Part shown: positions 16,639 to 24,830 of the stretch, one piece after another
Numbering within the stretch: position 1 is the first letter of the stretch
How the letters are laid out: every line of letters starts with the position of its first letter
DNA from: JAXMEQ01 sp046348225
Lineage (GTDB): Bacteria; Pseudomonadota; Gammaproteobacteria; Burkholderiales; Burkholderiaceae_C
Direction of reading: 5' to 3'
NCBI GenBank assembly: GCA_046348225.1
Contig: JAXMEQ010000003.1
Location: forward strand, 434,001-498,000
DNA: 64,000 nt
Notes under the pieces: model-generated
What the model was told of the DNA's origin: nothing
What the model saw: only the letters and a program-made list of their open reading frames with translations
The model's database searches: none
Position numbers and translations under genes: made by a program

Positions 16639-19600
16639 ATGTCCATCCATGCCGCCCTGAACCACGTCACCCACTACAAATACGACCGCCCGGTCACGCT
16701 CGGGCCCCAGGTCGTGCGCCTGCGGCCCGCGCCACATTGCCGCAGCAATGTGATTTCGTATTCGCTCAAGGTTGAGCCGGCCGGCCACTTCGTCAACTGG
16801 CAGCAGGACCCGTTCTCCAACTACCAGGCGCGCCTGGTGTTCCCGGAAAAGACCACCGAGTTCAAGGTCACGGTGGACCTGGTGGTCGAGATGGCGGTGT
16901 ACAACCCGTTCGACTTTTTCCTGGAGCCGGCGGCCGAGAACTTCCCGTTCACGTACAGCAAGATGCTGCGCGACGAGCTGCTGCCCTACCTGGCCACCGA
17001 GCCCATGACGCCGCTGGTCAAGGCCTACCTCGCCAAGATTGACCGCAAGGAACGCCGCACCATCGACTTTCTGGTGATGCTGAACCAGATGGTGTCGCAG
17101 GACATCAAGTACCTCATCCGCATGGAGCCCGGCGTGCAGACGCCGGAAGAAACGCTCAAGCTCGCCAGCGGCTCGTGCCGCGACTCGGGCTGGTTGCTGG
17201 TGCAACTGCTGCGCCACATGGGGCTGGCGGCGCGCTTTGTCTCGGGCTACCTCATCCAGCTGGTGCCGGATGTGAAATCACTCGACGGCCCGAGCGGTAC
17301 CACCGTGGACTTTACCGACCTGCACGCCTGGTGCGAGGTGTACCTCCCCGGCGCCGGCTGGATCGGCCTGGACGCCACCAGCGGCCTGATGGCTGGCGAA
17401 GGCCACATTCCGCTGGCCTGCACCCCGCAGCCCTCGGGCGCGGCGCCGATTGAAGGCGGCGTGGACAAGGCCGAGGTGGACTTTTCGCACCACATGCAGG
17501 TCACGCGCATCCACGAATCCCCGCGCGTCACCAAGCCATATACGGAAGAGCAGTGGGCCAAGGTGCTGGCCCTGGGCGACGCGGTGGACCGCGAGCTGGA
17601 GGCCGGCGACGTGCGCCTGACCATGGGCGGCGAGCCGACCTACGTGTCCGTGGACGACCGCGACGCGCCCGAGTGGAACACCGACGCGCTGGGCCCCACC
17701 AAGCGCGGCTATGCCACGGCGCTGGTGCACAAGCTGCGCGCCGAGTATGGCGACGGCGGCTTTCTGCACTTCGGCCAGGGCAAGTGGTACCCCGGCGAGC
17801 AGTTGCCGCGCTGGGCGCTGTCGATCTGCTGGCGCGCCGACGGCCAGCCGGTGTGGCGCAACCCGGCCCTGTTTGCCGACGAACGCGACCCGGCCCACTA
17901 CACCAGCGACGACGCCAAGCGCTTCACCCACCTGCTGGCCAGCAAGCTGGGCCTGACGGACAAGTTCATCCGCCCCGGCTACGAAGACACCTTCTATTAC
18001 CTCTGGCGCGAGCGCCGCCTGCCGGTGAACGTGGACCCGTTCGATTCGCGGCTGGACGACGAGATGGAGCGCGCCCGCCTGCGCCGCGTGTTCGAGCAGA
18101 AGCTCGATGCCGTGGTCGGCTATGTGCTGCCGATCCAGCCCAACCCGCAAGCCGAGGGCAAACCGGCGCTGGCCGGCAGCCTCTGGAGCACCGGCCCCTG
18201 GTACTACCGCGACGACCGCATGTACCTGATCCCCGGCGACTCGCCCATGGGCCTGCGCCTGCCGCTGGACGCGTTGCCCTGGATCAGCAAGGCCGACTAC
18301 CCGTATCTGATCGAGCAGGACCCGAGCGCGCCGCTCAGCCAGCTGCCGCCCGCGCTGGCGCTGCAGTCGCGCTACGACACATCGGGCGACGCCGGGGGCA
18401 ATGCCGCCGCGCGCAAACCCGGCCAGCCCGAGCCGCAGGGCTTCATGCAGCCGCCCACGCGCTTTGAGTCGGCCCATGGCTTCACCCGCACCGCGCTGTG
18501 CGTGGAGGCACGCGACCCGCGCCGCGCCAGTGGCCCGAAAGCGGAGGCCCAAGGCGAGAAGTCGTCGATGCTGTACGTCTTCATGCCGCCGCTGGCGCGG
18601 CTGGAGGACTACCTTGACCTGCTGACAGCGATCGAGGCCACCGCCGAGGCGCTCAAGGTCAGGATCGTCATCGAGGGCTACCCGCCGCCGCGCGATCCGC
18701 GCCTGAAGGTGCTGCAGGTCACGCCCGACCCGGGCGTGATTGAGGTCAACATCCACCCCGCGCACAACTGGCGCGAGCTGGTGCAGCACACCGAGTTCCT
18801 GTACCAGGCGGCGTTTGAAACGCGCCTGTCAGCCGAGAAGTTCATGACAGACGGCCGCCACACCGGCACGGGCGGCGGCAACCACTTTGTGCTGGGCGGC
18901 GCCACACCGGCGGACAGCCCGTTCCTGCGCAAGCCCGAGCTGCTGGCCAGCCTGGTGCTGTACTGGCACAACCACCCGTCGCTGAGCTACCTGTTCAGCG
19001 GCATGTTCATCGGCCCGACCAGCCAGGCGCCGCGGGTGGACGAAGCCCGCAATGACCAGCTCTACGAACTGGAAATCGCGCTGCAGCAGATCGCGCGCAA
19101 CCGCGAGGTGCATGGCCAGGACATGCCGCCCTGGCTGGTGGACCGCACGCTGCGCAACATCCTGGTGGACGTGACGGGCAACACCCACCGCAGCGAGTTC
19201 TGCATCGACAAGATGTACTCGCCCGACTCGGCCACCGGCCGGCTGGGCCTGCTGGAGTTGCGGGCGTTCGAGATGCCGCCGCACGCCCGCATGAGCATTG
19301 CGCAGCAGCTCTTGCTGCGCGCGCTGGTCGCCCGCTTCTGGAAGGAGCCGTACCGCGCGCCCGCCACCCGCTGGGGCACCGAGCTGCACGACCGCTGGCT
19401 GCTGCCCACCTTCGTGAAGATGGACCTGAACGACGTGCTGGCCGAGATGCGCGAAGCCGGCTACGCGTTTGACACCGCCTGGTTTGCGCCGCACTTCGAG
19501 TTCCGCTTCCCGCTGGTGGGCGAGGTGCAGTCGCGCGGCATTGAGCTGACGCTGCGCAACGCGCTGGAGCCCTGGCATGTGATGGGCGAGGAAGGCTCGG

Positions 19601-20058
19601 CCGGCGGCACGGTGCGCTATGTGGATTCGTCGCTCGAGCGCATCGAGGTGCGCGTGACCGGCCTCAACGAAAGCCGCTATGTGGTCACCTGCAACGGCCG
19701 GGCCCTGCCCCTGCAGTCCACCGGCACCATGGGCGAATATGTGGCCGGTGTGCGCTACAAGGCCTGGAACCCGCCGTCGGCCCTGCACCCCAGCATTGGC
19801 GTGCATGCGCCACTGACGTTCGACATCGTGGACACCTGGATGAAGCGCTCGCTCGGCGGCTGCCAGTACCACGTGGCCCACCCCGGCGGGCGCAACTACG
19901 ACACCTTCCCCGTCAACAGCTATGAAGCCGAAAGCCGCCGCCTGGCGCGCTTCTTCCGCATGGGCCACACCCCCGGCGTGCTGGAGGTGCCGCCCGCCAC
20001 CATCGACGTGGCCGGCAGCCGCGAGTTTCCGTTCACGCTGGACCTGCGCAAGGCGTAG
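16639..20058 (+). CDS. Transglutaminase-like protein with DUF2126 (COG4196)
   Basis: 1139-residue protein. An N-terminal beta-rich bacterial transglutaminase region (about 1-90) leads into a papain-like transglutaminase core with catalytic C180 (LASGSCRDSGW), H229 (TDLHAWCEVY) and D245 (GWIGLDATSGL). The large remainder is DUF2126, a domain in the glutamine-synthetase-like amidoligase context (for example DGRHTGTGGGNHFVLGGATP, FCIDKMYSPDSATGRLGLLE). Comparative genomics links this family to ATP-grasp and alpha-E proteins in peptide-modifying systems. I used ATG 16639 because conserved sequence starts at MSIHAALNHV; an ATG three codons earlier is possible. It is followed after 88 bases by the ATP-grasp/alpha-E fusion. 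Confidence 0.9.
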   Translation: MSIHAALNHVTHYKYDRPVTLGPQVVRLRPAPHCRSNVISYSLKVEPAGHFVNWQQDPFSNYQARLVFPEKTTEFKVTVDLVVEMAVYNPFDFFLEPAAENFPFTYSKMLRDELLPYLATEPMTPLVKAYLAKIDRKERRTIDFLVMLNQMVSQDIKYLIRMEPGVQTPEETLKLASGSCRDSGWLLVQLLRHMGLAARFVSGYLIQLVPDVKSLDGPSGTTVDFTDLHAWCEVYLPGAGWIGLDATSGLMAGEGHIPLACTPQPSGAAPIEGGVDKAEVDFSHHMQVTRIHESPRVTKPYTEEQWAKVLALGDAVDRELEAGDVRLTMGGEPTYVSVDDRDAPEWNTDALGPTKRGYATALVHKLRAEYGDGGFLHFGQGKWYPGEQLPRWALSICWRADGQPVWRNPALFADERDPAHYTSDDAKRFTHLLASKLGLTDKFIRPGYEDTFYYLWRERRLPVNVDPFDSRLDDEMERARLRRVFEQKLDAVVGYVLPIQPNPQAEGKPALAGSLWSTGPWYYRDDRMYLIPGDSPMGLRLPLDALPWISKADYPYLIEQDPSAPLSQLPPALALQSRYDTSGDAGGNAAARKPGQPEPQGFMQPPTRFESAHGFTRTALCVEARDPRRASGPKAEAQGEKSSMLYVFMPPLARLEDYLDLLTAIEATAEALKVRIVIEGYPPPRDPRLKVLQVTPDPGVIEVNIHPAHNWRELVQHTEFLYQAAFETRLSAEKFMTDGRHTGTGGGNHFVLGGATPADSPFLRKPELLASLVLYWHNHPSLSYLFSGMFIGPTSQAPRVDEARNDQLYELEIALQQIARNREVHGQDMPPWLVDRTLRNILVDVTGNTHRSEFCIDKMYSPDSATGRLGLLELRAFEMPPHARMSIAQQLLLRALVARFWKEPYRAPATRWGTELHDRWLLPTFVKMDLNDVLAEMREAGYAFDTAWFAPHFEFRFPLVGEVQSRGIELTLRNALEPWHVMGEEGSAGGTVRYVDSSLERIEVRVTGLNESRYVVTCNGRALPLQSTGTMGEYVAGVRYKAWNPPSALHPSIGVHAPLTFDIVDTWMKRSLGGCQYHVAHPGGRNYDTFPVNSYEAESRRLARFFRMGHTPGVLEVPPATIDVAGSREFPFTLDLRKA

Positions 20059-20146
20059 CGCGGCGCGGCGCAAGTTCATGCGATGCGTCGTCCCCATGCA
20101 ACATGGGCATGGCCGGCCCGGCGTGCCAATGTGACAATGGCGTGAC

Positions 20147-22768
20147 GTGGACAAACACAACAACCCAGCCGACTCCCTGTTCGCCGCCGACGCACAGGAA
20201 ACTCCCGCCGAACTGGCGGCGGCGCTGGCGCCACCGGCCGCAGCCGGCCACTACGACGAGTTGCGCGGGGGCGTGGCAGCAGCATCCGACGCTGCATCTG
20301 CTACAAATTCAATAGCGCCTCACGCAGTACTGACGCGGCCTTGGGGCCAATTCTTTGAAAATCTGGGGCGCGAGGGCTTCCACGACCTGAACCGCCGCAC
20401 CGTCAACCTGGAACGGCAGATCCGCGACAACGGCGTCACCTATAACGTCTATGCCGACGCCGACGGGCCGCAGCGCCCCTGGTCGCTGGACCTGTTTCCG
20501 CTCATCGTCTCGCCCGAAAGCTGGCAGCAGGTGGAAGCTGGCGTGCTGCAGCGCGTGCGCCTGCTCGACCAGATCATGGCCGACGTGTACGGCCCGCAAC
20601 GGCTGCTGGCCGACGGCCTGCTGCCCAGTGCGCTGGTGCAGGGCCATCCTGGCTACCTGCGCGCCATGCACGGGGTCAAGCCGTTGGGCGGCACCCACCT
20701 GCACATTGCGGCGTTTGACATGGCGCGCGGGCCGGATGGCAACTGGTGGGTGCTGTCGCAGCGCACCCAGGCACCGTCAGGCCTGGGCTACCTGCTGGAA
20801 AACCGGCTCATCATCTCGCGCCTGTTCCCCGAGGCCTTCCGCGACATGCAGGTGCAGCGCCTGGCCGCCACCTACCGTGCGCTGGTGGACGGCCTGCGCC
20901 GCATGAGCCCGGCCGGCGACGACGCGCGCATCGTGCTGCTGACACCCGGCCCCTACAACGAAACCTACTTCGAGCATGCCTACCTGGCGCGCTACCTCGG
21001 CCTCACGCTGGTCGAGGGCAGTGACCTGACGGTGCGCGAACAGCGCCTGTACCTCAAGACCCTGCAGGGGCTGCAGCCGGTGCATGGCCTGCTCAAGCGG
21101 CTGGACGACGAGTTTCTGGACCCGCTGGAGCTGCGCAGCGACTCGCGCCTGGGCGTGCCAGGCCTGCTGCAGGCCATCCGCGCGGGCAACGTGCTGGTGG
21201 CCAATGCGCCGGGTTCTGCGTTCCTCGAATCCACCGCGCTGCTGGGCTTTCTGCCGGCGCTGTCGCGCCGCCTGCTGGGTGAGGAGCTGAGCCTGCCGTC
21301 TCTGGCCACCTGGTGGTGCGGCGAGCGCGCCGCCATGGAGTCGGTGCTGCCGCTGCTGGCAGACAGCGTGGTCAAGCCCACCTGGCCCGGGGGTGACATG
21401 TCGGCCGTGGTCGGCCGTTCGCTGTCGCGCCGCGAGCTCGACGAATGGGCTGGCCGCATCGTGCGCCAGGGCGACGAGTACACCGTGCAGGCCTACATGC
21501 CGCTGTCGCAAATGCCCACTTGGAAAAGCGACGCCCGTGGTGACCACATCGTGCCGCGCTCGGTGGTGCTGCGGGTGTTTGCCGTGAGTGATGGCCCGCA
21601 GTCCTGGCGCGTCCTGCCCGGCGGCCTGGCCCGGGTAGCCACCGCCGACCACGAAATTGCGTCCATGCAGCGCGGCGGCAGCAGTGCCGACGTGTGGGTG
21701 CTGACCCACGGCAGTGTGGACACCACCAGCCTGCTGCACCACGACCTGGCCGCGCCCGCCGTGACGCACCGCACCGGGCTGGTGACCAGCCGCGCCGCCG
21801 AAAACCTGTTCTGGCTGGGCCGCTACACCGAGCGCACCGAGAACACCATCCGCCTGGCGCGGCTCACGCTCGAATGCCTCAACGGCGAAGACCAGTCGTC
21901 CCAGCCGCTGCTGGCCTGGCTGAGCGCGCTGGCCGTGGAGCATGCGCTAGTGCTGCCGGCTGTGCCGCCCGCCACCCACGCCCGCCGCGTGTTCGAGCGC
22001 TCGCTGATCGCGGCGCTGGCCGACACCGAGCACGCCACCAGCGTGGGCTACAACCTGCAGGCGCTGCGCAGCGCGGCGTCAGCCGTGCGCGAGCGGCTGT
22101 CGCAGGAACAATGGAACGTGATCGTGCGGGCCGAAAACGAATTCTTCCGCCAGTGCGCCCTGTGCACCGCCGATGGCGACTATTCCCCGGTCGAGGCCCT
22201 GCGTGTGCTGGAAAACGTCAACGGCTACACCGCCGCCATGACCGGCGCGCAGACGGATCGCATGTCGCGCGACGACGGCTGGCGCCTGTTGTCCAGCGGC
22301 CGGCACATCGAGCGGCTGGGCTTTCTGGCGTCGGCACTGGCGCACGGCTTTGCCACCGGCGCGGTGTTTGACGAAGGCGGCTTCGAGGCCGTGGTGGCGC
22401 TGTTCGACAGCACCATCACCTTCCACTCGCAGTACCAGCAGCGCCACGACGTGCCCGCCCTGCTGGATCTGCTGGTGCTGGACCGCGACAACCCGCGCTC
22501 GCTCGGCTGGGTGGCACAGACCCTGCGTGGCCGGCTGGCCAAGCTGGAAGGCGTGGGAGCCGGCCAGGTGTCGGAAGTGGCACAGACCGTGCCCGACCCG
22601 CAGTCGCTGACGCTGGAGCAGCTCTGCGAGCGCGATGCCGAGGGACACTACAGCACGCTCATCGCCCACCTGAACCGCTGCACCGAAGCGGCCTGGCGAC
22701 TGTCAGACGCACTGAGCGCGCGCTATTTCACCCATTCGGGTGAACTGCGCCAGAGCCTCGGAGCCTGA
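20147..22768 (+). CDS. Fusion of circularly permuted ATP-grasp and alpha-E domains
   Basis: 873 residues. After an Ala-rich N-terminal tail of about 70 residues, part of it encoded by a dispersed repeat (20300-20352), comes a type 2 ATP-grasp domain (about 75-540; LTPGPYNETYFEHAYLARYL, LIEN-like LLENRLIISRLFPEAF). An alpha-E domain follows (about 545-870; TSRAAENLFWLGRYTERTEN). The same two domains are separate genes at 9058-11517, so the fusion supports a direct physical partnership between them. GTG start. The TGA is two bases before the TTG start of the next transglutaminase, indicating tight coupling. Predicted role: ATP-dependent ligation acting with the flanking transglutaminase-like proteins. 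Confidence 0.92.
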   Translation: MDKHNNPADSLFAADAQETPAELAAALAPPAAAGHYDELRGGVAAASDAASATNSIAPHAVLTRPWGQFFENLGREGFHDLNRRTVNLERQIRDNGVTYNVYADADGPQRPWSLDLFPLIVSPESWQQVEAGVLQRVRLLDQIMADVYGPQRLLADGLLPSALVQGHPGYLRAMHGVKPLGGTHLHIAAFDMARGPDGNWWVLSQRTQAPSGLGYLLENRLIISRLFPEAFRDMQVQRLAATYRALVDGLRRMSPAGDDARIVLLTPGPYNETYFEHAYLARYLGLTLVEGSDLTVREQRLYLKTLQGLQPVHGLLKRLDDEFLDPLELRSDSRLGVPGLLQAIRAGNVLVANAPGSAFLESTALLGFLPALSRRLLGEELSLPSLATWWCGERAAMESVLPLLADSVVKPTWPGGDMSAVVGRSLSRRELDEWAGRIVRQGDEYTVQAYMPLSQMPTWKSDARGDHIVPRSVVLRVFAVSDGPQSWRVLPGGLARVATADHEIASMQRGGSSADVWVLTHGSVDTTSLLHHDLAAPAVTHRTGLVTSRAAENLFWLGRYTERTENTIRLARLTLECLNGEDQSSQPLLAWLSALAVEHALVLPAVPPATHARRVFERSLIAALADTEHATSVGYNLQALRSAASAVRERLSQEQWNVIVRAENEFFRQCALCTADGDYSPVEALRVLENVNGYTAAMTGAQTDRMSRDDGWRLLSSGRHIERLGFLASALAHGFATGAVFDEGGFEAVVALFDSTITFHSQYQQRHDVPALLDLLVLDRDNPRSLGWVAQTLRGRLAKLEGVGAGQVSEVAQTVPDPQSLTLEQLCERDAEGHYSTLIAHLNRCTEAAWRLSDALSARYFTHSGELRQSLGA
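20300..20352 (+). repeat. Dispersed palindromic repeat inside the ATP-grasp/alpha-E fusion gene
   Basis: GCTAC (20300-20304), AATAGCGCCTCACGCAGTA, then degenerate GCGGCCTTGGGGCCAATT. In frame it encodes SATNSIAPHAVLTRPWGQ just before the ATP-grasp domain. Confidence 0.65.
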
Positions 22769-22770
22769 TC

Positions 22771-23703
22771 TTGCTGCTGCGCGTCACCCACGAAACGGTG
22801 TACGACTACGTGCCGCCGGTCAAGAACGCGCAGCACATGGCGCACCTGAAGCCGCTCAATGGCGCGCACCAGCAGCTGCTGCAGCATTCGCTGACCATCA
22901 GCCCCCAGCCTGCGCAGCAGACCGAAGCCGTGGACCTGTATGGCAACACCCGGGCCTTTTTCAACCTGCCCGCTGCCCACGACGCGCTGCACGTGGTGGC
23001 CCACAGCCTGGTGCAGACGCAGCCGGCCGAGCCGCCGCCCGCCAGCCTGCCCTGGGAACAGGTGCGCGAACGGATGCGCTACCAGCGTGGCGCCGCGTAT
23101 GACGCCGCCACCGAATTCACCTTCCCGTCGCCCTATGTGCCGCGCCACGACGACTTTGTGGCCTACGCGCGGCCCAGCTTCGCGGCCGACCGGCCGCTGC
23201 TGGAGGCCGCGCGCGACCTGATGGAGCGCATCCACCACGACTTCACCTACGAGTCGCAAGCCACCGACATCAACACCCCGGCGCTGGAGGCCCTGGCCAT
23301 GCGCAAGGGCGTGTGCCAGGATTTCGCCCACATCATGATCGCCTGCCTGCGCGGCATGGGCCTGCCGGCCCGCTACGTGAGCGGCTACCTGCTGACCGAA
23401 CCCCCACCCGGCCAGCCGCGGCTGGTGGGCAGTGATGCATCGCACGCCTGGGTGTCGGTCTGGTCCCCGGCCCGCGACGGTGGTGGCCGCTGGTGCGACC
23501 TGGACCCGACCAACAACCGCGCCCCCGGCGAAGACTATGTGACGCTGGCCGTGGGTCGCGACTATTCAGATGTTTCACCGGTCCGCGGCGTGATTCATGG
23601 CGGCGAGCACCATACACTGCGGGTCGGTGTCACGGTGGAACCCGTGGCCGGCGAGCCCGAACCAGGCTCCTTCCAGAAACAGTCCCAGGAATCATCGTCA
23701 TGA
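22771..23703 (+). CDS. Transglutaminase-like cysteine protease family protein
   Basis: 310 residues with an N-terminal beta domain (MLLRVTHETVYDYVPPVKNA) and a transglutaminase core with catalytic C182 (MRKGVCQDFAHIM), H225 (SDASHAWVSVW) and D245 (WCDLDPTNN), so the triad is intact. Proteins of this class in ATP-grasp/alpha-E gene groups are predicted peptidases or amide-transfer enzymes. The start is TTG, two bases after the preceding stop, and the TGA overlaps the ATG of the RidA gene. It is the third member of the DUF2126, ATP-grasp/alpha-E, transglutaminase series and much shorter than the DUF2126 partner. Confidence 0.92.
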   Translation: MLLRVTHETVYDYVPPVKNAQHMAHLKPLNGAHQQLLQHSLTISPQPAQQTEAVDLYGNTRAFFNLPAAHDALHVVAHSLVQTQPAEPPPASLPWEQVRERMRYQRGAAYDAATEFTFPSPYVPRHDDFVAYARPSFAADRPLLEAARDLMERIHHDFTYESQATDINTPALEALAMRKGVCQDFAHIMIACLRGMGLPARYVSGYLLTEPPPGQPRLVGSDASHAWVSVWSPARDGGGRWCDLDPTNNRAPGEDYVTLAVGRDYSDVSPVRGVIHGGEHHTLRVGVTVEPVAGEPEPGSFQKQSQESSS

Positions 23704-24167
23704 GCGTTTACGACAAACTCAAGGAACTCAACATCTCCCTGCCGCCGGTGGCCGTGCCCGCTGCGGCCTATGTGCCGTTTGTGCAGACCGGCAAGCTGAT
23801 CTACCTCAGCGGCCACATCGCCAAGAAGGACGGCAAGGCCTGGGTCGGCCAGCTGGGCAAGACCATGGGCACCGACGAGGGCAAGCTCGCCGCGCGCGCC
23901 ATTGCGGTGGACCTGATGGGCACGCTGCACGCCGCCTGTGTGGCCGCAGGCGGCGACCTGAACCAGGTCAAGCGCATCGTCAAGGTGATGAGCCTGGTCA
24001 ACTCCACCGCCGACTTCACCGAGCAGCACCTGGTGACCAACGGCGCCAGCGAACTGTTCGGCCAGGTCTTTGGCGAAAAGGGCGCCCATGCGCGCAGCGC
24101 CTTTGGCGTGGCGCAGATTCCGCAGGGCGCTTGTGTGGAAATCGAGCTGATCGCAGAGATCGGCTGA
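23700..24167 (+). CDS. RidA (YjgF/YER057c/UK114) family protein
   Basis: 155-residue RidA-fold protein. Conserved segments include GKLIYLSGHIAKKDGKAWVG, GTLHAACVAAGGDLNQVKRI and the C-terminal RSAFGVAQIPQGACVEIELI, with the arginine that in active RidA binds the carboxylate of 2-aminoacrylate or other imines. The length is that of the longer RidA subgroup, with an extra N-terminal helix. RidA proteins deaminate reactive enamines/imines. The ATG overlaps the transglutaminase stop (ATGA), so it belongs to the same transcript; it may remove a reactive by-product of the amidoligase chemistry, which is inference. Confidence 0.88.
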   Translation: MSVYDKLKELNISLPPVAVPAAAYVPFVQTGKLIYLSGHIAKKDGKAWVGQLGKTMGTDEGKLAARAIAVDLMGTLHAACVAAGGDLNQVKRIVKVMSLVNSTADFTEQHLVTNGASELFGQVFGEKGAHARSAFGVAQIPQGACVEIELIAEIG

Positions 24168-24183
24168 CACTGCTCCGGCTGGG

Positions 24184-24582
24184 TCAGGTGGTGTAGTCGC
24201 CGCTGGCTTCAGGCTGGAACAACACCGCCTTGATCACGGCGGCGCGCTGCGCGCCGTCAGGCAAGGTCCACCGCGCCACATTGCCCACCCGCAGGCCCAG
24301 CAGGCTGGTGCCCACGGGCGACAGCACCGAGATAAAGCCCTTCTCGGGTTCGGCATCCGCCGGGTAGCACAGCGTCAGTTTGCTGCATTCACCGCTTTCG
24401 GTGTCGGCCAGCAACACCTGCGAATACATGGTCACCACATCGGGTGGGATCGCGGGCGCTGCGACCAGGTCGCAGCTCGCAAGAAGTTCTTCCATACCCT
24501 CGCGCGCCCACGATGCGATGCGGGTCAGCCGGATATGGTCCAGGGGGGTGAGCGTGCGCTCAACGGGACGGGTTGATTCCAT
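24184..24582 (-). CDS. rnk: Rnk, RNA-polymerase secondary-channel regulator (nucleoside diphosphate kinase regulator)
   Basis: 132 residues. The C-terminal FKBP-like domain shared with GreA/GreB is clear: SPVGTSLLGLRVGNVARWTL followed by QPEASGDYTT, very like the end of E. coli Rnk. The N-terminal helical part is short and lacks the long acidic coiled coil of GreA, so as in Rnk it should bind polymerase without stimulating cleavage. ATG 24582 has an AGGAG ribosome site six bases upstream. A strong hairpin followed by seven U residues ends five bases before that ribosome site, and an alternative hairpin overlaps it (see leader). The gene is convergent with the RidA gene. Confidence 0.88.
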   Translation of the reverse strand: MESTRPVERTLTPLDHIRLTRIASWAREGMEELLASCDLVAAPAIPPDVVTMYSQVLLADTESGECSKLTLCYPADAEPEKGFISVLSPVGTSLLGLRVGNVARWTLPDGAQRAAVIKAVLFQPEASGDYTT

Positions 24583-24597
24583 GGATGGCTCCTGAAC

Positions 24598-24630
24598 AAA
24601 AAAAGCGCCGGGGAAACTGATGGCCCGGCG
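24598..24630 (-). terminator. Rho-independent terminator between parC and rnk
   Basis: Stem CGCCGGG (24630-24624) with CCCGGCG (24612-24606), 11-base loop, then seven T on the minus strand (24604-24598). It lies after the parE-to-parC gene string and only five bases before the rnk ribosome site, so it may both end the upstream transcript and attenuate rnk. Confidence 0.75.
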
Positions 24631-24670
24631 ATTGGAGGATTGCGCAGAAGTGGGAGTGGAATCGCCGGGC

Positions 24671-24742
24671 TCAGGGAAGTGCGTGCTGCAGCGGTCGCAG
24701 CAACGCGACGCAGTCAGAGGTCTGAGTGGCAAAGTAGTTCAC
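24671..24742 (-). other. Possible 23-codon leader ORF ahead of rnk
   Basis: GTG at 24742 opens a 23-residue frame (MNYFATQTSDCVALLRPLQH, then ALP) whose TGA (24673-24671) ends one base before the antiterminator arm A. There is no clear ribosome site and the GTG falls at the predicted transcript start, so it would be leaderless. If translated, a ribosome at the stop would cover arm A and favour the terminator. Weakly supported. Confidence 0.25.
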
Positions 24743-24830
24743 GCTCTGAGTCTAGGCCGGATCGAGGGAAGTTCCAACGTCCTGGCGGCAATACCCCTCG
24801 GAGTCTTGCCAGAATTGGCGCGCCACAGCG

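Larger units (their letters stand above)
24598..24777 (-). promoter_or_regulatory. rnk leader with mutually exclusive hairpins (candidate attenuator)
   Basis: On the minus strand, TTGGAA (24777-24772), a 17-base spacer and TAGACT (24754-24749) could be a promoter, with a start near 24742. The leader contains arm A GCCCGGCGATT (24670-24660), arm B AATCGCCGGGC (24633-24623) and arm C CCCGGCG (24612-24606). A and B form a perfect 11-bp stem. B and C form a perfect 7-bp stem followed by C and seven T (24604-24598). B cannot pair with both, which is the logic of an antiterminator/terminator switch. The E. coli greA leader also ends transcription early, giving GraL RNAs. Function here is inferred; the B:C hairpin may simply end transcription from parC. 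Confidence 0.6.
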
